NCBI RefSeq assembly: GCF_012955605.1
Contig: NZ_CP052135.1
Span: 734,001-798,000 of the forward strand
From: Bacillus fonticola
GTDB lineage: Bacteria > Bacillota > Bacilli > Bacillales > JC228
Direction: 5' to 3'
DNA: 64,000 nt
A program made the position numbers and the translations under genes. Shown here piece after piece: positions 18,101 to 24,730 of this stretch (positions within the stretch are counted from its first letter, which is position 1; each line of letters opens with the position of its first letter). Under the pieces are notes generated by a model that saw only the letters and a list, made by a program, of their open reading frames with translations, was not told the origin of the DNA and made no database searches.

Positions 18101-18196
18101 TTATACATAAAACAGCAATTTGAGCTAAACTGCCATGTTAGTTGAAGAAGAATGTCTAATCTGGTGAAAAAACTCTACTTAGACTCTATCCTACGG

Positions 18197-18442
18197 TTAT
18201 TCAACTAACTTCGAATAACCTCGTTTCCCCTTGACGACCCTTTTGTCGTCCTTTCTTAATCCCCACATAACGTGATTAATCTCACCAAAGCGGATGCCGA
18301 ATTTCTCATATATGTAATCAGAAATTTCTTCGTGTGATACTTCCACACCTTTGCCTTTCTGCCGCATGAACTCAATTATTGCGGGTTGGATTTCTTCCTT
18401 TCCAACCGTTTTTCTTCCATTTAGATATTCGTTCTTTGGCAT
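18197..18442 (-). CDS. Small winged-helix-like protein
   Basis: 81 residues from ATG 18442, preceded by AAGGGGAG. The region EEIQPAIIEFMRQKGK, then SHEEISDYIYEKFGIRF, then NHVMWGLRKDDKRVVKGKRGYSKL has the helix spacing and basic wing of a small winged-helix DNA-binding protein. This fold assignment is by eye. It belongs to the element and may be a regulator. Confidence 0.6.
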   Translation of the reverse strand: MPKNEYLNGRKTVGKEEIQPAIIEFMRQKGKGVEVSHEEISDYIYEKFGIRFGEINHVMWGLRKDDKRVVKGKRGYSKLVE

Positions 18443-19304
18443 AATGGACTCCCCTTTCATATTTTTGTAATATTATAACATATCCTATCTACGATTGGTC
18501 GCTCGTTTGAAGGACGTTCCGTGAAGTGTAGTGACCCGATATTTCAAAATTGTTGTGTATATTCTGAAAGCGTCTTCCTCCGCCAAAAAGACCCCCCGTC
18601 CCCCCGTGGGTGGGGTCGAATATATTCCGTCCATTTCTTTCTGTGCTTGTGTGTAAAGCGATTGAATCCATTCCGAATAGTTATTGTCTTTGGATTAAAT
18701 GTCGTTGACCATTAGGCTTATGTATGGTCTTGCAAAGATATAGCAATCGTTGTATAAACATACGGAAGACAACACGTCATTACAATTACTATCTTATGGA
18801 CAAACCTATTGCTATTCGTCATATAATACAGATTACACGACCAATCGCATTTTGACGTCTTCAACAAATCCCTATAAACAAAGGGTTTGTCGATTTCGAT
18901 TCGTCGTATATCAAAAATGTATTTTTGTCATTCGTCGTATAATGCGAATATGTCCACTTGTATCATTACAAAAACGGCTGAATCCATTACGACTGAAAGT
19001 ATTTTGCCGATTTCTTCCCGTGTAAATTTCGGACATTTCGGAACGCATAAAGCAATGTTTACGAAGGAATCAATCCCTTTCGTTCGGTTCACTTTGTATT
19101 GAACGAAATGTCACTTTTGGTATTCGTGTGACATGGCGAAAAGCCGTTCAATCCCTTGTGCACCAACACTTTAACACACTAAAGAAATGAAGCGAGATTT
19201 CTATAATCGGACATATAACGACAGGTTTGCGGCTATTTTACAAAATCAATCTACACCAACTTCATATGTATTAGGAACGACGTTCTTGTCGTACCAAGTT
19301 CAAT
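18443..19304. other. Long noncoding stretch of the element with a repeated TCGTCRTATA motif
   Basis: No convincing gene in 862 bases on either strand; open frames lack ribosome sites and have unlikely compositions. ATTCGTCRTATA occurs three times at 18814-18825, 18899-18910 and 18930-18941. Two of the copies read on to TATAAT-like sequence. A C/G run (AGACCCCCCGTCCCCCC) lies at 18590-18605. About 600 bases from 18660 have no GAG or CTC at all. Confidence 0.5.
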
Positions 19305-19949
19305 TTAAAAATAACCTTTCGATTTCAACCAATTCATTCGTATTTGTTCCAATCGCTTTAATTCCGCCTTGACCGCTTTGACGTATGCTGCACGGGCTTC
19401 TGATTCTGTTTCAAACGTCCCAATATGCTTTCCACAAACTCCAACCTGGTATTTACCGCTTGACGTCTTCGTAAATCCTTTTGCATGGTTCAATTTATAT
19501 TTCAAACAATTCTCACGGTCGGTAACCACTTCAAGGTTTTCGTCCCGATTATCAAGAGTTTGTTCGTTTTTATGATTGACTTGAATTGACATTCCCGTTT
19601 CTTCGAAAAATCCGTTGTATTTGGCAAGTTCCTGACGCATGATGAATCTATGCAATTGTTCCTTTCTTCGAATTCCTTTCCCAACGGCGATATTTGCGTA
19701 AATTCCATTGTTCCCTAAGAAAGCGGCGACTTTTCCTTTCTGCAATACTTCCGACAATCTATGCTTCGAAATTAGTGTTTCCCGCCCGTCCTTCAAGAAT
19801 ATTGTGACACTTCGGTCGTCGTTGAACTTGAAGTCATTGAATCGGCGACAACCGTGCAAACCGTTCTTTCTCTTAATATAATTCAACAATTTGACCTCGT
19901 TTTCATTTATTGGTTCAAATCTAATATTTCCATCAGCTTCAACAAACAT
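19305..19949 (-). CDS. HNH homing-type endonuclease with AP2-like DNA-binding domain
   Basis: 214 residues. Central HNH signature: LHRFIMRQELAKYNGF, then QVNHKNEQTLDNRDENLEVV, where the His-Asn-x-Asn spacing matches phage HNH nucleases. The C-terminal 55 residues (TSSGKYQVGVCGKHIGTFET then SEARAAYVKAVKAEL) are a typical AP2/ERF-like DNA-binding module. The N-terminal 80 residues are not assigned. Such proteins nick or cut DNA to spread themselves or their host element. ATG 19949 has AGGAGG seven bases upstream. It stands alone on the minus strand. Confidence 0.82.
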   Translation of the reverse strand: MFVEADGNIRFEPINENEVKLLNYIKRKNGLHGCRRFNDFKFNDDRSVTIFLKDGRETLISKHRLSEVLQKGKVAAFLGNNGIYANIAVGKGIRRKEQLHRFIMRQELAKYNGFFEETGMSIQVNHKNEQTLDNRDENLEVVTDRENCLKYKLNHAKGFTKTSSGKYQVGVCGKHIGTFETESEARAAYVKAVKAELKRLEQIRMNWLKSKGYF

Positions 19950-20001
19950 ATTGATGACCTCCTATCCCAAGTTCGTTTTGGTGTGTTCATTTTGACCAAT
20001 C

Positions 20002-20024
20002 AAAAAGACGCCCCGAAGGACGTC
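20002..20024 (-). terminator. Terminator of the XRE-led operon
   Basis: Stem GACGYCC around a TTCG tetraloop (20007-20024), followed on the minus strand by TTTTTG. It lies immediately after the last gene of the operon. Confidence 0.8.
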
Positions 20025-20025
20025 C

Positions 20026-20289
20026 TTACTTCTTTAATTCGATTGTTGTTAATTCTCCACTTTTTTCACGTTCCTTCTGCTGGCGGATCTGCTCGTCGTA
20101 CATTCCAATTGCAATTAAACAAATTGGTGGAAGATTGTGTCCTTCATTAAGCAATTTACGCCAATACTCAATTTGCTCGACGTTATGCTTTTCATTTTTC
20201 TTAGCTTCCTCGACTATCTTCTTTGACTTCGGACTTTCCGCATAACCTTTCGCAATTTCTTCTAATGCTTTACGTTGTGAATATGCCAT
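20026..20289 (-). CDS. Unknown small protein, last gene of the XRE-led operon
   Basis: 87 residues, helical and charged, MAYSQRKALEEIAKGYAESP at the start and a hydrophobic patch LPPICLIAIGMYDEQIR in the second half. No family recognised. The gene begins one base after the upstream gene's stop, so it is translated in the same operon. The preceding gene's tail provides an AAAAGGGGG ribosome site. Confidence 0.65.
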   Translation of the reverse strand: MAYSQRKALEEIAKGYAESPKSKKIVEEAKKNEKHNVEQIEYWRKLLNEGHNLPPICLIAIGMYDEQIRQQKEREKSGELTTIELKK

Positions 20290-20290
20290 A

Positions 20291-20497
20291 TTAATTCAAC
20301 CCCCTTTTATATCTTTCAAGACGTTCCTTTGCCCGTTCCAATCCCTTAGGTCGTGCGATACGGACTTCGGTTGTAGATACGCCAACTTCTTTCGCAATAT
20401 CTTCAAGCGACTTGCGTTCGCGTTTCATGCGAAGAATCATATCAAGCGTTTTAACTTCATATTCCGTCTGTTTCACTAACATTTCGAGTGCCGTCAT
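20291..20497 (-). CDS. Small helix-turn-helix protein
   Basis: 68 residues. A sigma-factor- or terminase-like HTH is visible at residues 30-50 (SLEDIAKEVGVSTTEVRIAR), preceded by a basic helix. Its ATG overlaps the stop of the 28-residue membrane peptide gene (ATGA), so translation is coupled. Likely a DNA-binding regulator of the element. Confidence 0.65.
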   Translation of the reverse strand: MTALEMLVKQTEYEVKTLDMILRMKRERKSLEDIAKEVGVSTTEVRIARPKGLERAKERLERYKRGLN

Positions 20498-20580
20498 TCC
20501 GATACACCACCAAAATGTTTTTCAATTATGACCAATGACCAAACTGCAATCAAGAAATGAATCATTGCAAGAACATTCAT
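20494..20580 (-). CDS. 28-residue membrane peptide
   Basis: Below usual gene-finder cut-offs. It reads MNVLAMIHFLIAVWSLVIIE, then a short KHFGGVSE tail: one strongly hydrophobic helix with a basic/polar end. Its ATG lies two bases after the upstream TAA, and its TGA overlaps the next ATG (ATGA). It therefore fills exactly the gap between two genes of the operon, which is the main evidence that it is real. Toxin-like or membrane-anchor roles are possible but not shown. Confidence 0.6.
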   Translation of the reverse strand: MNVLAMIHFLIAVWSLVIIEKHFGGVSE

Positions 20581-20582
20581 AA

Positions 20583-21179
20583 TTACTTCACCCAAGCGGG
20601 AACACGACCGCTGGAATACGTTTTTTCTTGTGTTTCAGTCTTTAATCCAAGACAAAATTCTTCGGGAGTATAATCCTTTGGTGAATAGACTTTTCGTTCA
20701 TTAATAGTTCGACCATACTTATCGGTAGGAATCCCTAAGTCAAACATTGTTTTGTTGTATTCTTGATTTACATTCCCGATTTCGTTCTTAATTTGACCAA
20801 GTTCCGCTAATTGCTTCAATAATTCATTTCTTGCAGCAATCACGGATTCAACCTTATTGTCATATCGGGATTGGATTTCCTTCAACCTTTTTTCACGGTG
20901 TTCTTTTGCGAACGGAACAAACTTTTCAACCGCTAATTTTTTGCGTACTGCATAGGCACGTTGAAGAAGTTCGGTTGTTTCGGCAAGTTCAGATTTCTTA
21001 TCGTTCAACAATACCTTTGCTTGTTCAACGTCGGATTCAGAAACAATCCCTAAAAGTAATTGTTCGGTTGAATCTTCGATTGCTTGCGTTAATTCAATTA
21101 CTTGATTCGTCAATTCGTCTTGCTTGTTTTCCAATTCTTGAATTTTAGACTTGACCGCTTCCAATTGTTGCTTTGACAT
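20583..21179 (-). CDS. Coiled-coil protein (phage scaffold-like composition)
   Basis: 198 residues, Gln/Glu/Lys-rich with heptads over residues 1-130 (VKSKIQELENKQDELTNQVI and LLNDKKSELAETTELLQRAY), then a C-terminal segment PKDYTPEEFCLGLKTETQEK. All Glu codons are GAA. No family recognised; the profile recalls phage scaffolding or accessory proteins. Second gene of the operon starting at 21469, with GGGGGGAG upstream of the ATG. Confidence 0.65.
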   Translation of the reverse strand: MSKQQLEAVKSKIQELENKQDELTNQVIELTQAIEDSTEQLLLGIVSESDVEQAKVLLNDKKSELAETTELLQRAYAVRKKLAVEKFVPFAKEHREKRLKEIQSRYDNKVESVIAARNELLKQLAELGQIKNEIGNVNQEYNKTMFDLGIPTDKYGRTINERKVYSPKDYTPEEFCLGLKTETQEKTYSSGRVPAWVK

Positions 21180-21241
21180 AAATCAACTCCCCCCTTTTTA
21201 CCGCAACACAATGTTGCGTTTGAATTTTCAATTTGATTTTT

Positions 21242-21469
21242 TCATTCACTTTCAAACCTACGCATGATTTTCAAATTGCGAATTGCTTCGATTTCTTCTG
21301 GCTTAACGTTGAATCGGTAAATGATTCGTTGTTTAAGTCGTTCGGAAATTGGCAATTTGTCAGATTCAATTAGCGAAATCATTTGTTGAGATACGCCAAC
21401 TTCACGGGCAAAATCGCCTTGATTCAGTCCTAGATTCGTCCGCAATGCTTTGACAACAAATCCTTCCAT
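21242..21469 (-). CDS. XRE/Cro-CI family transcriptional regulator
   Basis: 75 residues with a lambda-repressor-type HTH: ALRTNLGLNQGDFAREVGVS followed by QQMISLIESDKLPISERLKQ. RBS AAAGGAGGTTGAAAGT precedes the ATG. It heads the minus-strand operon 21469-20026 and probably controls it and the element's maintenance. Small stand-alone XRE proteins of this length are typical of integrated elements. Confidence 0.85.
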   Translation of the reverse strand: MEGFVVKALRTNLGLNQGDFAREVGVSQQMISLIESDKLPISERLKQRIIYRFNVKPEEIEAIRNLKIMRRFESE

Positions 21470-22271
21470 ACTTTCAACCTCCTTTTAAATTAGTAAAAAA
21501 CAAGTTCTTGACCAAAAAGTAATGTCCCGCCAATAAGACGGGCAATCGCACTACTGCACGCTGCTTCGATAGGTCAAATCGAACTTGGGTCGGCAACCAA
21601 TATTCAGTTGTAAAAAAGCGGATTCCCCCGTTAAAGAACCCGCTTCTAATTATCAATTGTTCTAAAACGTCCCTTGTAAGTTACAATTGGACTAAATTCG
21701 TAAAAAACAAGATACAATGTATAAAAAAATGCGACGGTCACGGTAAAAAGCTCGCAACCAATCGCATTTTCTCGGAGGAATAACCGATTGTATGTCAATG
21801 CCGCATACGTAAACGGCAAGGATTAATTTTATGTATTTTCGTTTAATCGTCTTTGACGTCTATTTCGTATTAACGTTTACTTCGTAATTTGCGACAATAT
21901 TATCGAATCTATATTGCGAATATCTTTGTCGTTATCTAATTAACTTTGTCACTTATGTTCCAAAGTTAAGCAAGCTTTGCTTGCACCGTTCTTGAGGAAC
22001 TTGATTTTTAGTTCCGAAAGAATGGTTACTATCAAGCGAAGTATTGTATCGAAGTTTCGTTGAAACTTACGAAATACTAACGTTATCTAAGCGACTTCTA
22101 CTTCGTAATTCAACCGCAAAATCCCTTGACAAGCGCCACAAACACGATTTAACACAAATTTAATATCTCTGTAACAATTTTGTAACATTTATTGGCATAA
22201 CTTCGTAAAACTTGTCCTTGACTATGCACACATTTGACATTAGAATCGAAATCTCACTACACAGTAGCTAT
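21470..22271. other. Noncoding right part of the element with stacked hairpins
   Basis: About 800 bases without a convincing gene. It holds a minus-strand terminator-like hairpin at 21616-21645 (AAGCGG arms, then TTTTTT), another at 21721-21770 (AAATGCGA/TCGCATTT), the perfect palindrome GCAAGCTTTGCTTGC at 21970-21984, and an AT-rich zone 21830-22110 with several short inverted repeats. Two successive minus-strand terminators upstream of the XRE promoter region suggest a short untranslated transcript. The right border of the element should lie near 22200-22290. Confidence 0.5.
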
Positions 22272-22415
22272 ATGATGCGACATACTGCTATGTTGATTTC
22301 CGCTCCAGGCGGACGCTTTCCGCGGGGCGGGCGGTGAGCCTCCTCATCGCTGCGCTCTTGCGGGGTCTCACCTGTCCCGCTAATCCCGCAGGAGTCGCCG
22401 CCTTCCGCTCCAATA
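22272..22415 (+). repeat. GC-rich dispersed repeat, copy 3 (full length)
   Basis: Same block order as copy 2 (GGCGGACGCTTTCCGCGGGG, TGAGCCTCCTCATCGCTGCG, GGGTCTCACCTGTCCCGC, GCAGGAGTCGCCGCCTTCCG), with the longer left flank shared with copy 1 (GATGCGACATACTGCTATG). It lies at the right edge of the serine-recombinase element. Confidence 0.85.
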
Positions 22416-22539
22416 ACGAACAGATAGTGATTTACAAAATTCCCTTATTAAGTGTTGAGTTCATTACAAACAAGGAAATGTTTGTTCACTTTTGAAATAC
22501 ACTCAGTATCTACTTTGTGGGATGTACTCTCAAAACCAG

Positions 22540-22705
22540 CGGAGGAAATACACGTAGACTCCTGCGGAAAAGCGGAGACGCTGAGACCCCGCAGAGAGCG
22601 TTCTGTGCGAACGAGGAGGCTCAGCGCGGAGCCCGCGGAAAGCGAAGTGTATTTCCGGAAGCGGTATTTAGCCCACTGTGAATTTTCGTTACGTCGTATC
22701 ATGGG
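22540..22705 (-). repeat. GC-rich dispersed repeat, copy 4 (diverged, inverted)
   Basis: Read on the minus strand it gives the same succession of motifs as copies 2 and 3, but more diverged (GCTTTCCGCGGGC, GAGCCTCCTCGTTCG, GCGGGGTCTCAGCG, GCAGGAGTCTACGTG). It ends with ATGATACGACGTAACG, like the flank of copy 1. It lies head-on to copy 3, 125 bases away. Confidence 0.7.
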
Positions 22706-22814
22706 TCAACTGTTTAATAAAACGAAAAGATCCATTTTTAAAAATAAGGGTTTCATTTGCCGTACTTTGTGGAAGATAATGAAAATAGTATGTGAACGAA
22801 AGGAGAGGATCTCA

Positions 22815-23177
22815 TTGGCAAAGAAATTTTGGATTTCTGTAGCGATTGGGGCAGCAGTGGGTGGAGCTGTCTCACTAGTTGATCGAAACACTCGTGCAGA
22901 GGTGCGTGCGTCATCAAAGGAAGTATGGCAAACGATTCAACAACCGAGTGAATGGGGAAGCGCCTGGAAGAGAAAGATGACTGAAGTGAAGTCTTTTGCA
23001 GATGGAGTCTCTTCAGACGTGCAGTTTCTCTCTGAAAAGGTACAAGATATCCGGGAGATTACGCCACAGGTTATGGGAATTGTAGAGGATACGAAAACGA
23101 CCTTCCAACAAAAGAGACGTGGAAAAACCGTGTCCGAGCCAAAGATCGTTAACGAGACGGATACGTTTGAACTTTAA
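22815..23177 (+). CDS. YtxH-like small protein
   Basis: 120 residues beginning with a glycine-rich hydrophobic segment (KKFWISVAIGAAVGGAVSLV), followed by a long amphipathic helical region, the layout of YtxH-domain general-stress proteins. The TTG at 22815 is chosen because AAAGGAGAGG precedes it; the open frame continues upstream through GC-rich repeat copy 4, which cannot be coding. It is 12 bases upstream of the YihY gene, so the two form an operon. Confidence 0.68.
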   Translation: MAKKFWISVAIGAAVGGAVSLVDRNTRAEVRASSKEVWQTIQQPSEWGSAWKRKMTEVKSFADGVSSDVQFLSEKVQDIREITPQVMGIVEDTKTTFQQKRRGKTVSEPKIVNETDTFEL

Positions 23178-23189
23178 GTAAGGAGCGAA

Positions 23190-24029
23190 ATGCACATGCC
23201 CTCTCAAAAAGTAGGCGCTCGTTCTATTTTCTTTAGAATGCTCGAGCGGATCCAGCGGGACGACGTATTTGGACTTGCGGCGCAGCTATCGTATTTTTTC
23301 TTGTTGTCCCTGTTTCCGTTGCTCATCTTTTTAGTCACTCTCCTTACATTTTTACCAATTTCAGCGAATGATTTATTGAACGTAATCCGTGACTTTGCAC
23401 CTGGGGATTCGCTTGCTCTTATTGAAGAAAATTTAAGGGACATTTTAAGTAAAAATAATGGGGGGCTACTTTCCTTTGGCGTGCTGGCGACTCTCTGGTC
23501 AGGTTCAAATGGGATTAGCGCCATTGTGAAAAATCTAAATCGAGCCTATGGTGTAGAAGAAAACCGCCCCTTTTGGAAGGTGCGTGGGACGAGTGTCATC
23601 CTGACGATTGCGATGATTTTTGTTGTTGTGATCGCCTTGTTATTGCCTGTGTTTGGCAAGCAAATCGGGCTGTTTGCTGCGATGCAGTTTGGCATATCAG
23701 ATGAATTTTTAATCATTTGGAATGCCGTGCGATGGGTTGTTAGCGCACTGATTATTTTCCTTGTGTTCGTGGGATTGTATTTTCTTGCACCCAATTTCCG
23801 TTTGCACATTCGAGATACGTTAGGTGGGGCGTTTCTCGCAACGGTTGGATTTGTGCTCGTTTCCTTTTTGTTTTCGTACTATGTCGGAAACTTCGGAAAT
23901 TATTCAACAACGTACGGCAGTATAGGCGGGATCATCGTCTTAATGATCTGGTTTTACTTATCCGGCATTATTCTCTTGATTGGTGGAGAATGGAACGCGC
24001 TTAGACGCGAACTAAAGCACCGTAAATAG
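23190..24029 (+). CDS. YihY/virulence factor BrkB family membrane protein
   Basis: 279 residues with six hydrophobic segments. Diagnostic parts: DVFGLAAQLSYFFLLSLFPL at the start, LSFGVLATLWSGSNGISAIV, NRAYGVEENRPFWK, and a C-terminal YGSIGGIIVLMIWFYLSG with GGEWN. The family is cytoplasmic-membrane and was once called ribonuclease BN; its true function is unknown. RBS AAGGAGCGAA. Co-transcribed with the YtxH-like gene. Confidence 0.88.
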   Translation: MHMPSQKVGARSIFFRMLERIQRDDVFGLAAQLSYFFLLSLFPLLIFLVTLLTFLPISANDLLNVIRDFAPGDSLALIEENLRDILSKNNGGLLSFGVLATLWSGSNGISAIVKNLNRAYGVEENRPFWKVRGTSVILTIAMIFVVVIALLLPVFGKQIGLFAAMQFGISDEFLIIWNAVRWVVSALIIFLVFVGLYFLAPNFRLHIRDTLGGAFLATVGFVLVSFLFSYYVGNFGNYSTTYGSIGGIIVLMIWFYLSGIILLIGGEWNALRRELKHRK

Positions 24030-24112
24030 TAAAAGATACCGGTCACCTCGGTACATGCGATCCTCACCACAGGGAAATGTAAGGATACCTGAGAGAGAGG
24101 AGGCGACACCAC

Positions 24113-24220
24113 GTGACCAAGCATACAAAAAAAGACGGTAGCAACACAAAGCAAAACAAAAAGAGCCATCCAAAACACAAGACGTCAAGCTCCGCAAACG
24201 GTCAAAATGGGTACCACTAA
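24113..24220 (+). CDS. 35-residue basic hydrophilic protein
   Basis: Too short for most gene finders. GTG at 24113 follows GAGAGAGGAGGCGACACC, an excellent ribosome site. The product (TKHTKKDGSNTKQNKKSHPK at the start) is almost entirely Lys, Asn, Ser, His and Thr and ends in Gly-Tyr-His. Its composition recalls minor small acid-soluble spore proteins, but it matches none I know. It lies between the YihY gene and a strong terminator. Confidence 0.55.
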   Translation: MTKHTKKDGSNTKQNKKSHPKHKTSSSANGQNGYH

Positions 24221-24309
24221 ACGAAAAGCGGAAGCAGCTCGACCAGGGACACCCGCTCATCTCGGTGCCTTCGTAGAAATCGTTCTTTGATTTCTACGGA
24301 GGTGACGAA

Positions 24310-24375
24310 ATGCCGCATGGTGGTGCCCTAGCCGCTGGAGCTGAACAAAAAAACCAGGCTATCGAATATCGATAG
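24310..24375 (+). CDS. Possible 21-residue peptide with consensus ribosome site
   Basis: ATG 24310 follows GGAGGTGA four bases upstream. The frame MPHGGALAAGAEQKNQAIEY plus Arg ends inside the terminator stem. A hairpin with CGTAGAAATC/GATTTCTACG arms lies just before the site. It may be a real micro-protein or a chance open frame behind a perfect Shine-Dalgarno sequence. Confidence 0.3.
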   Translation: MPHGGALAAGAEQKNQAIEYR

Positions 24376-24386
24376 CCTGGTTTTTG
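24350..24386 (+). terminator. Strong terminator after the YihY region
   Basis: Stem ACCAGGCTATCGA/TCGATAGCCTGGT with a 3-base loop, A-run before and TTTTTG after. It can work in both directions. Confidence 0.9.
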
Positions 24387-24430
24387 CGGTGTGGAGTCGG
24401 AAATTAACGGCGGGTTACCGACATATGTCG

Positions 24431-24730
24431 TAATAACGCTCTTATCTCTTGGATAACGCTCTTATCCCAGGAATAACGCTCTTATCTCAGGAATAACGCT
24501 CTTATCTCAGGAATAACGCTCTTATCCCAGGAATAACGCTCTTATCTCAGGAATAACGCTCTTATCTCAGGAATAACGCTCTTATCCGAGGAATAACGCT
24601 CTTATCCGAGGAATAACGCTCTTATCCCAGGAATAACGCTCTTATCCCAGGAATAACGCTCTTATCTCAGGAATAACGCTCTTATCTCGTGAATAACGCT
24701 CTTATCCGAGGAATAACGCGCTTTTCCCTA
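24431..24730. repeat. Tandem array A: 15 units of a 20-bp repeat
   Basis: Fifteen head-to-tail units with a period of exactly 20 bases and consensus GAATAACGCTCTTATCYCAG. Variation is nearly confined to the four bases after TTATC. The last unit contains the stop codon of the MFS gene (24728-24730), so the array reaches into the gene's 3' end. Related to array B at 63551. Confidence 0.95.

Larger units (their letters stand above)
15417..22290. mobile_element. Integrated element with large serine recombinase and GAG/CTC-depleted sequence
   Basis: The borders are approximate. Left is between the DUF1128 gene and 15650; right is before GC-rich repeat copy 3. Evidence: a large serine recombinase at one end, an HNH/AP2 nuclease, an XRE repressor with tiny genes, long noncoding stretches, and a base signature (almost no GAG or CTC on either strand) absent from the flanking backbone. 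No structural, lysis or replication genes are seen, so it may be a satellite, remnant or small mobilisable island. I could not identify direct-repeat att cores; serine recombinases leave only short ones. Confidence 0.7.

Noticed and set aside
18750-19102. Overlapping + strand open frames (91 and 71 codons)
   Set aside because: No ribosome site, odd composition rich in Tyr, Arg and Ile runs, and they overlap each other; read as noncoding DNA of the element.
21474-21656. 60-codon minus-strand frame upstream of the XRE gene
   Set aside because: It starts inside a terminator hairpin and has no ribosome site.
18838-21771. 14-base match ACCAATCGCATTTT at 18840 and 21758 as element att sites
   Set aside because: Both lie inside the element and the match is short; one is part of a hairpin.
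15417-22290. Defined attL/attR for the serine recombinase
   Set aside because: No convincing matching sequence was found between the two ends; short cores cannot be called by eye.
22452-22814. Upstream extension of the YtxH-like frame
   Set aside because: It runs through GC-rich repeat copy 4 and has no start signal; the TTG at 22815 has AAAGGAGAGG.
24431-24730. CRISPR array
   Set aside because: Units are contiguous 20-mers without unique spacers, and there are no cas genes.
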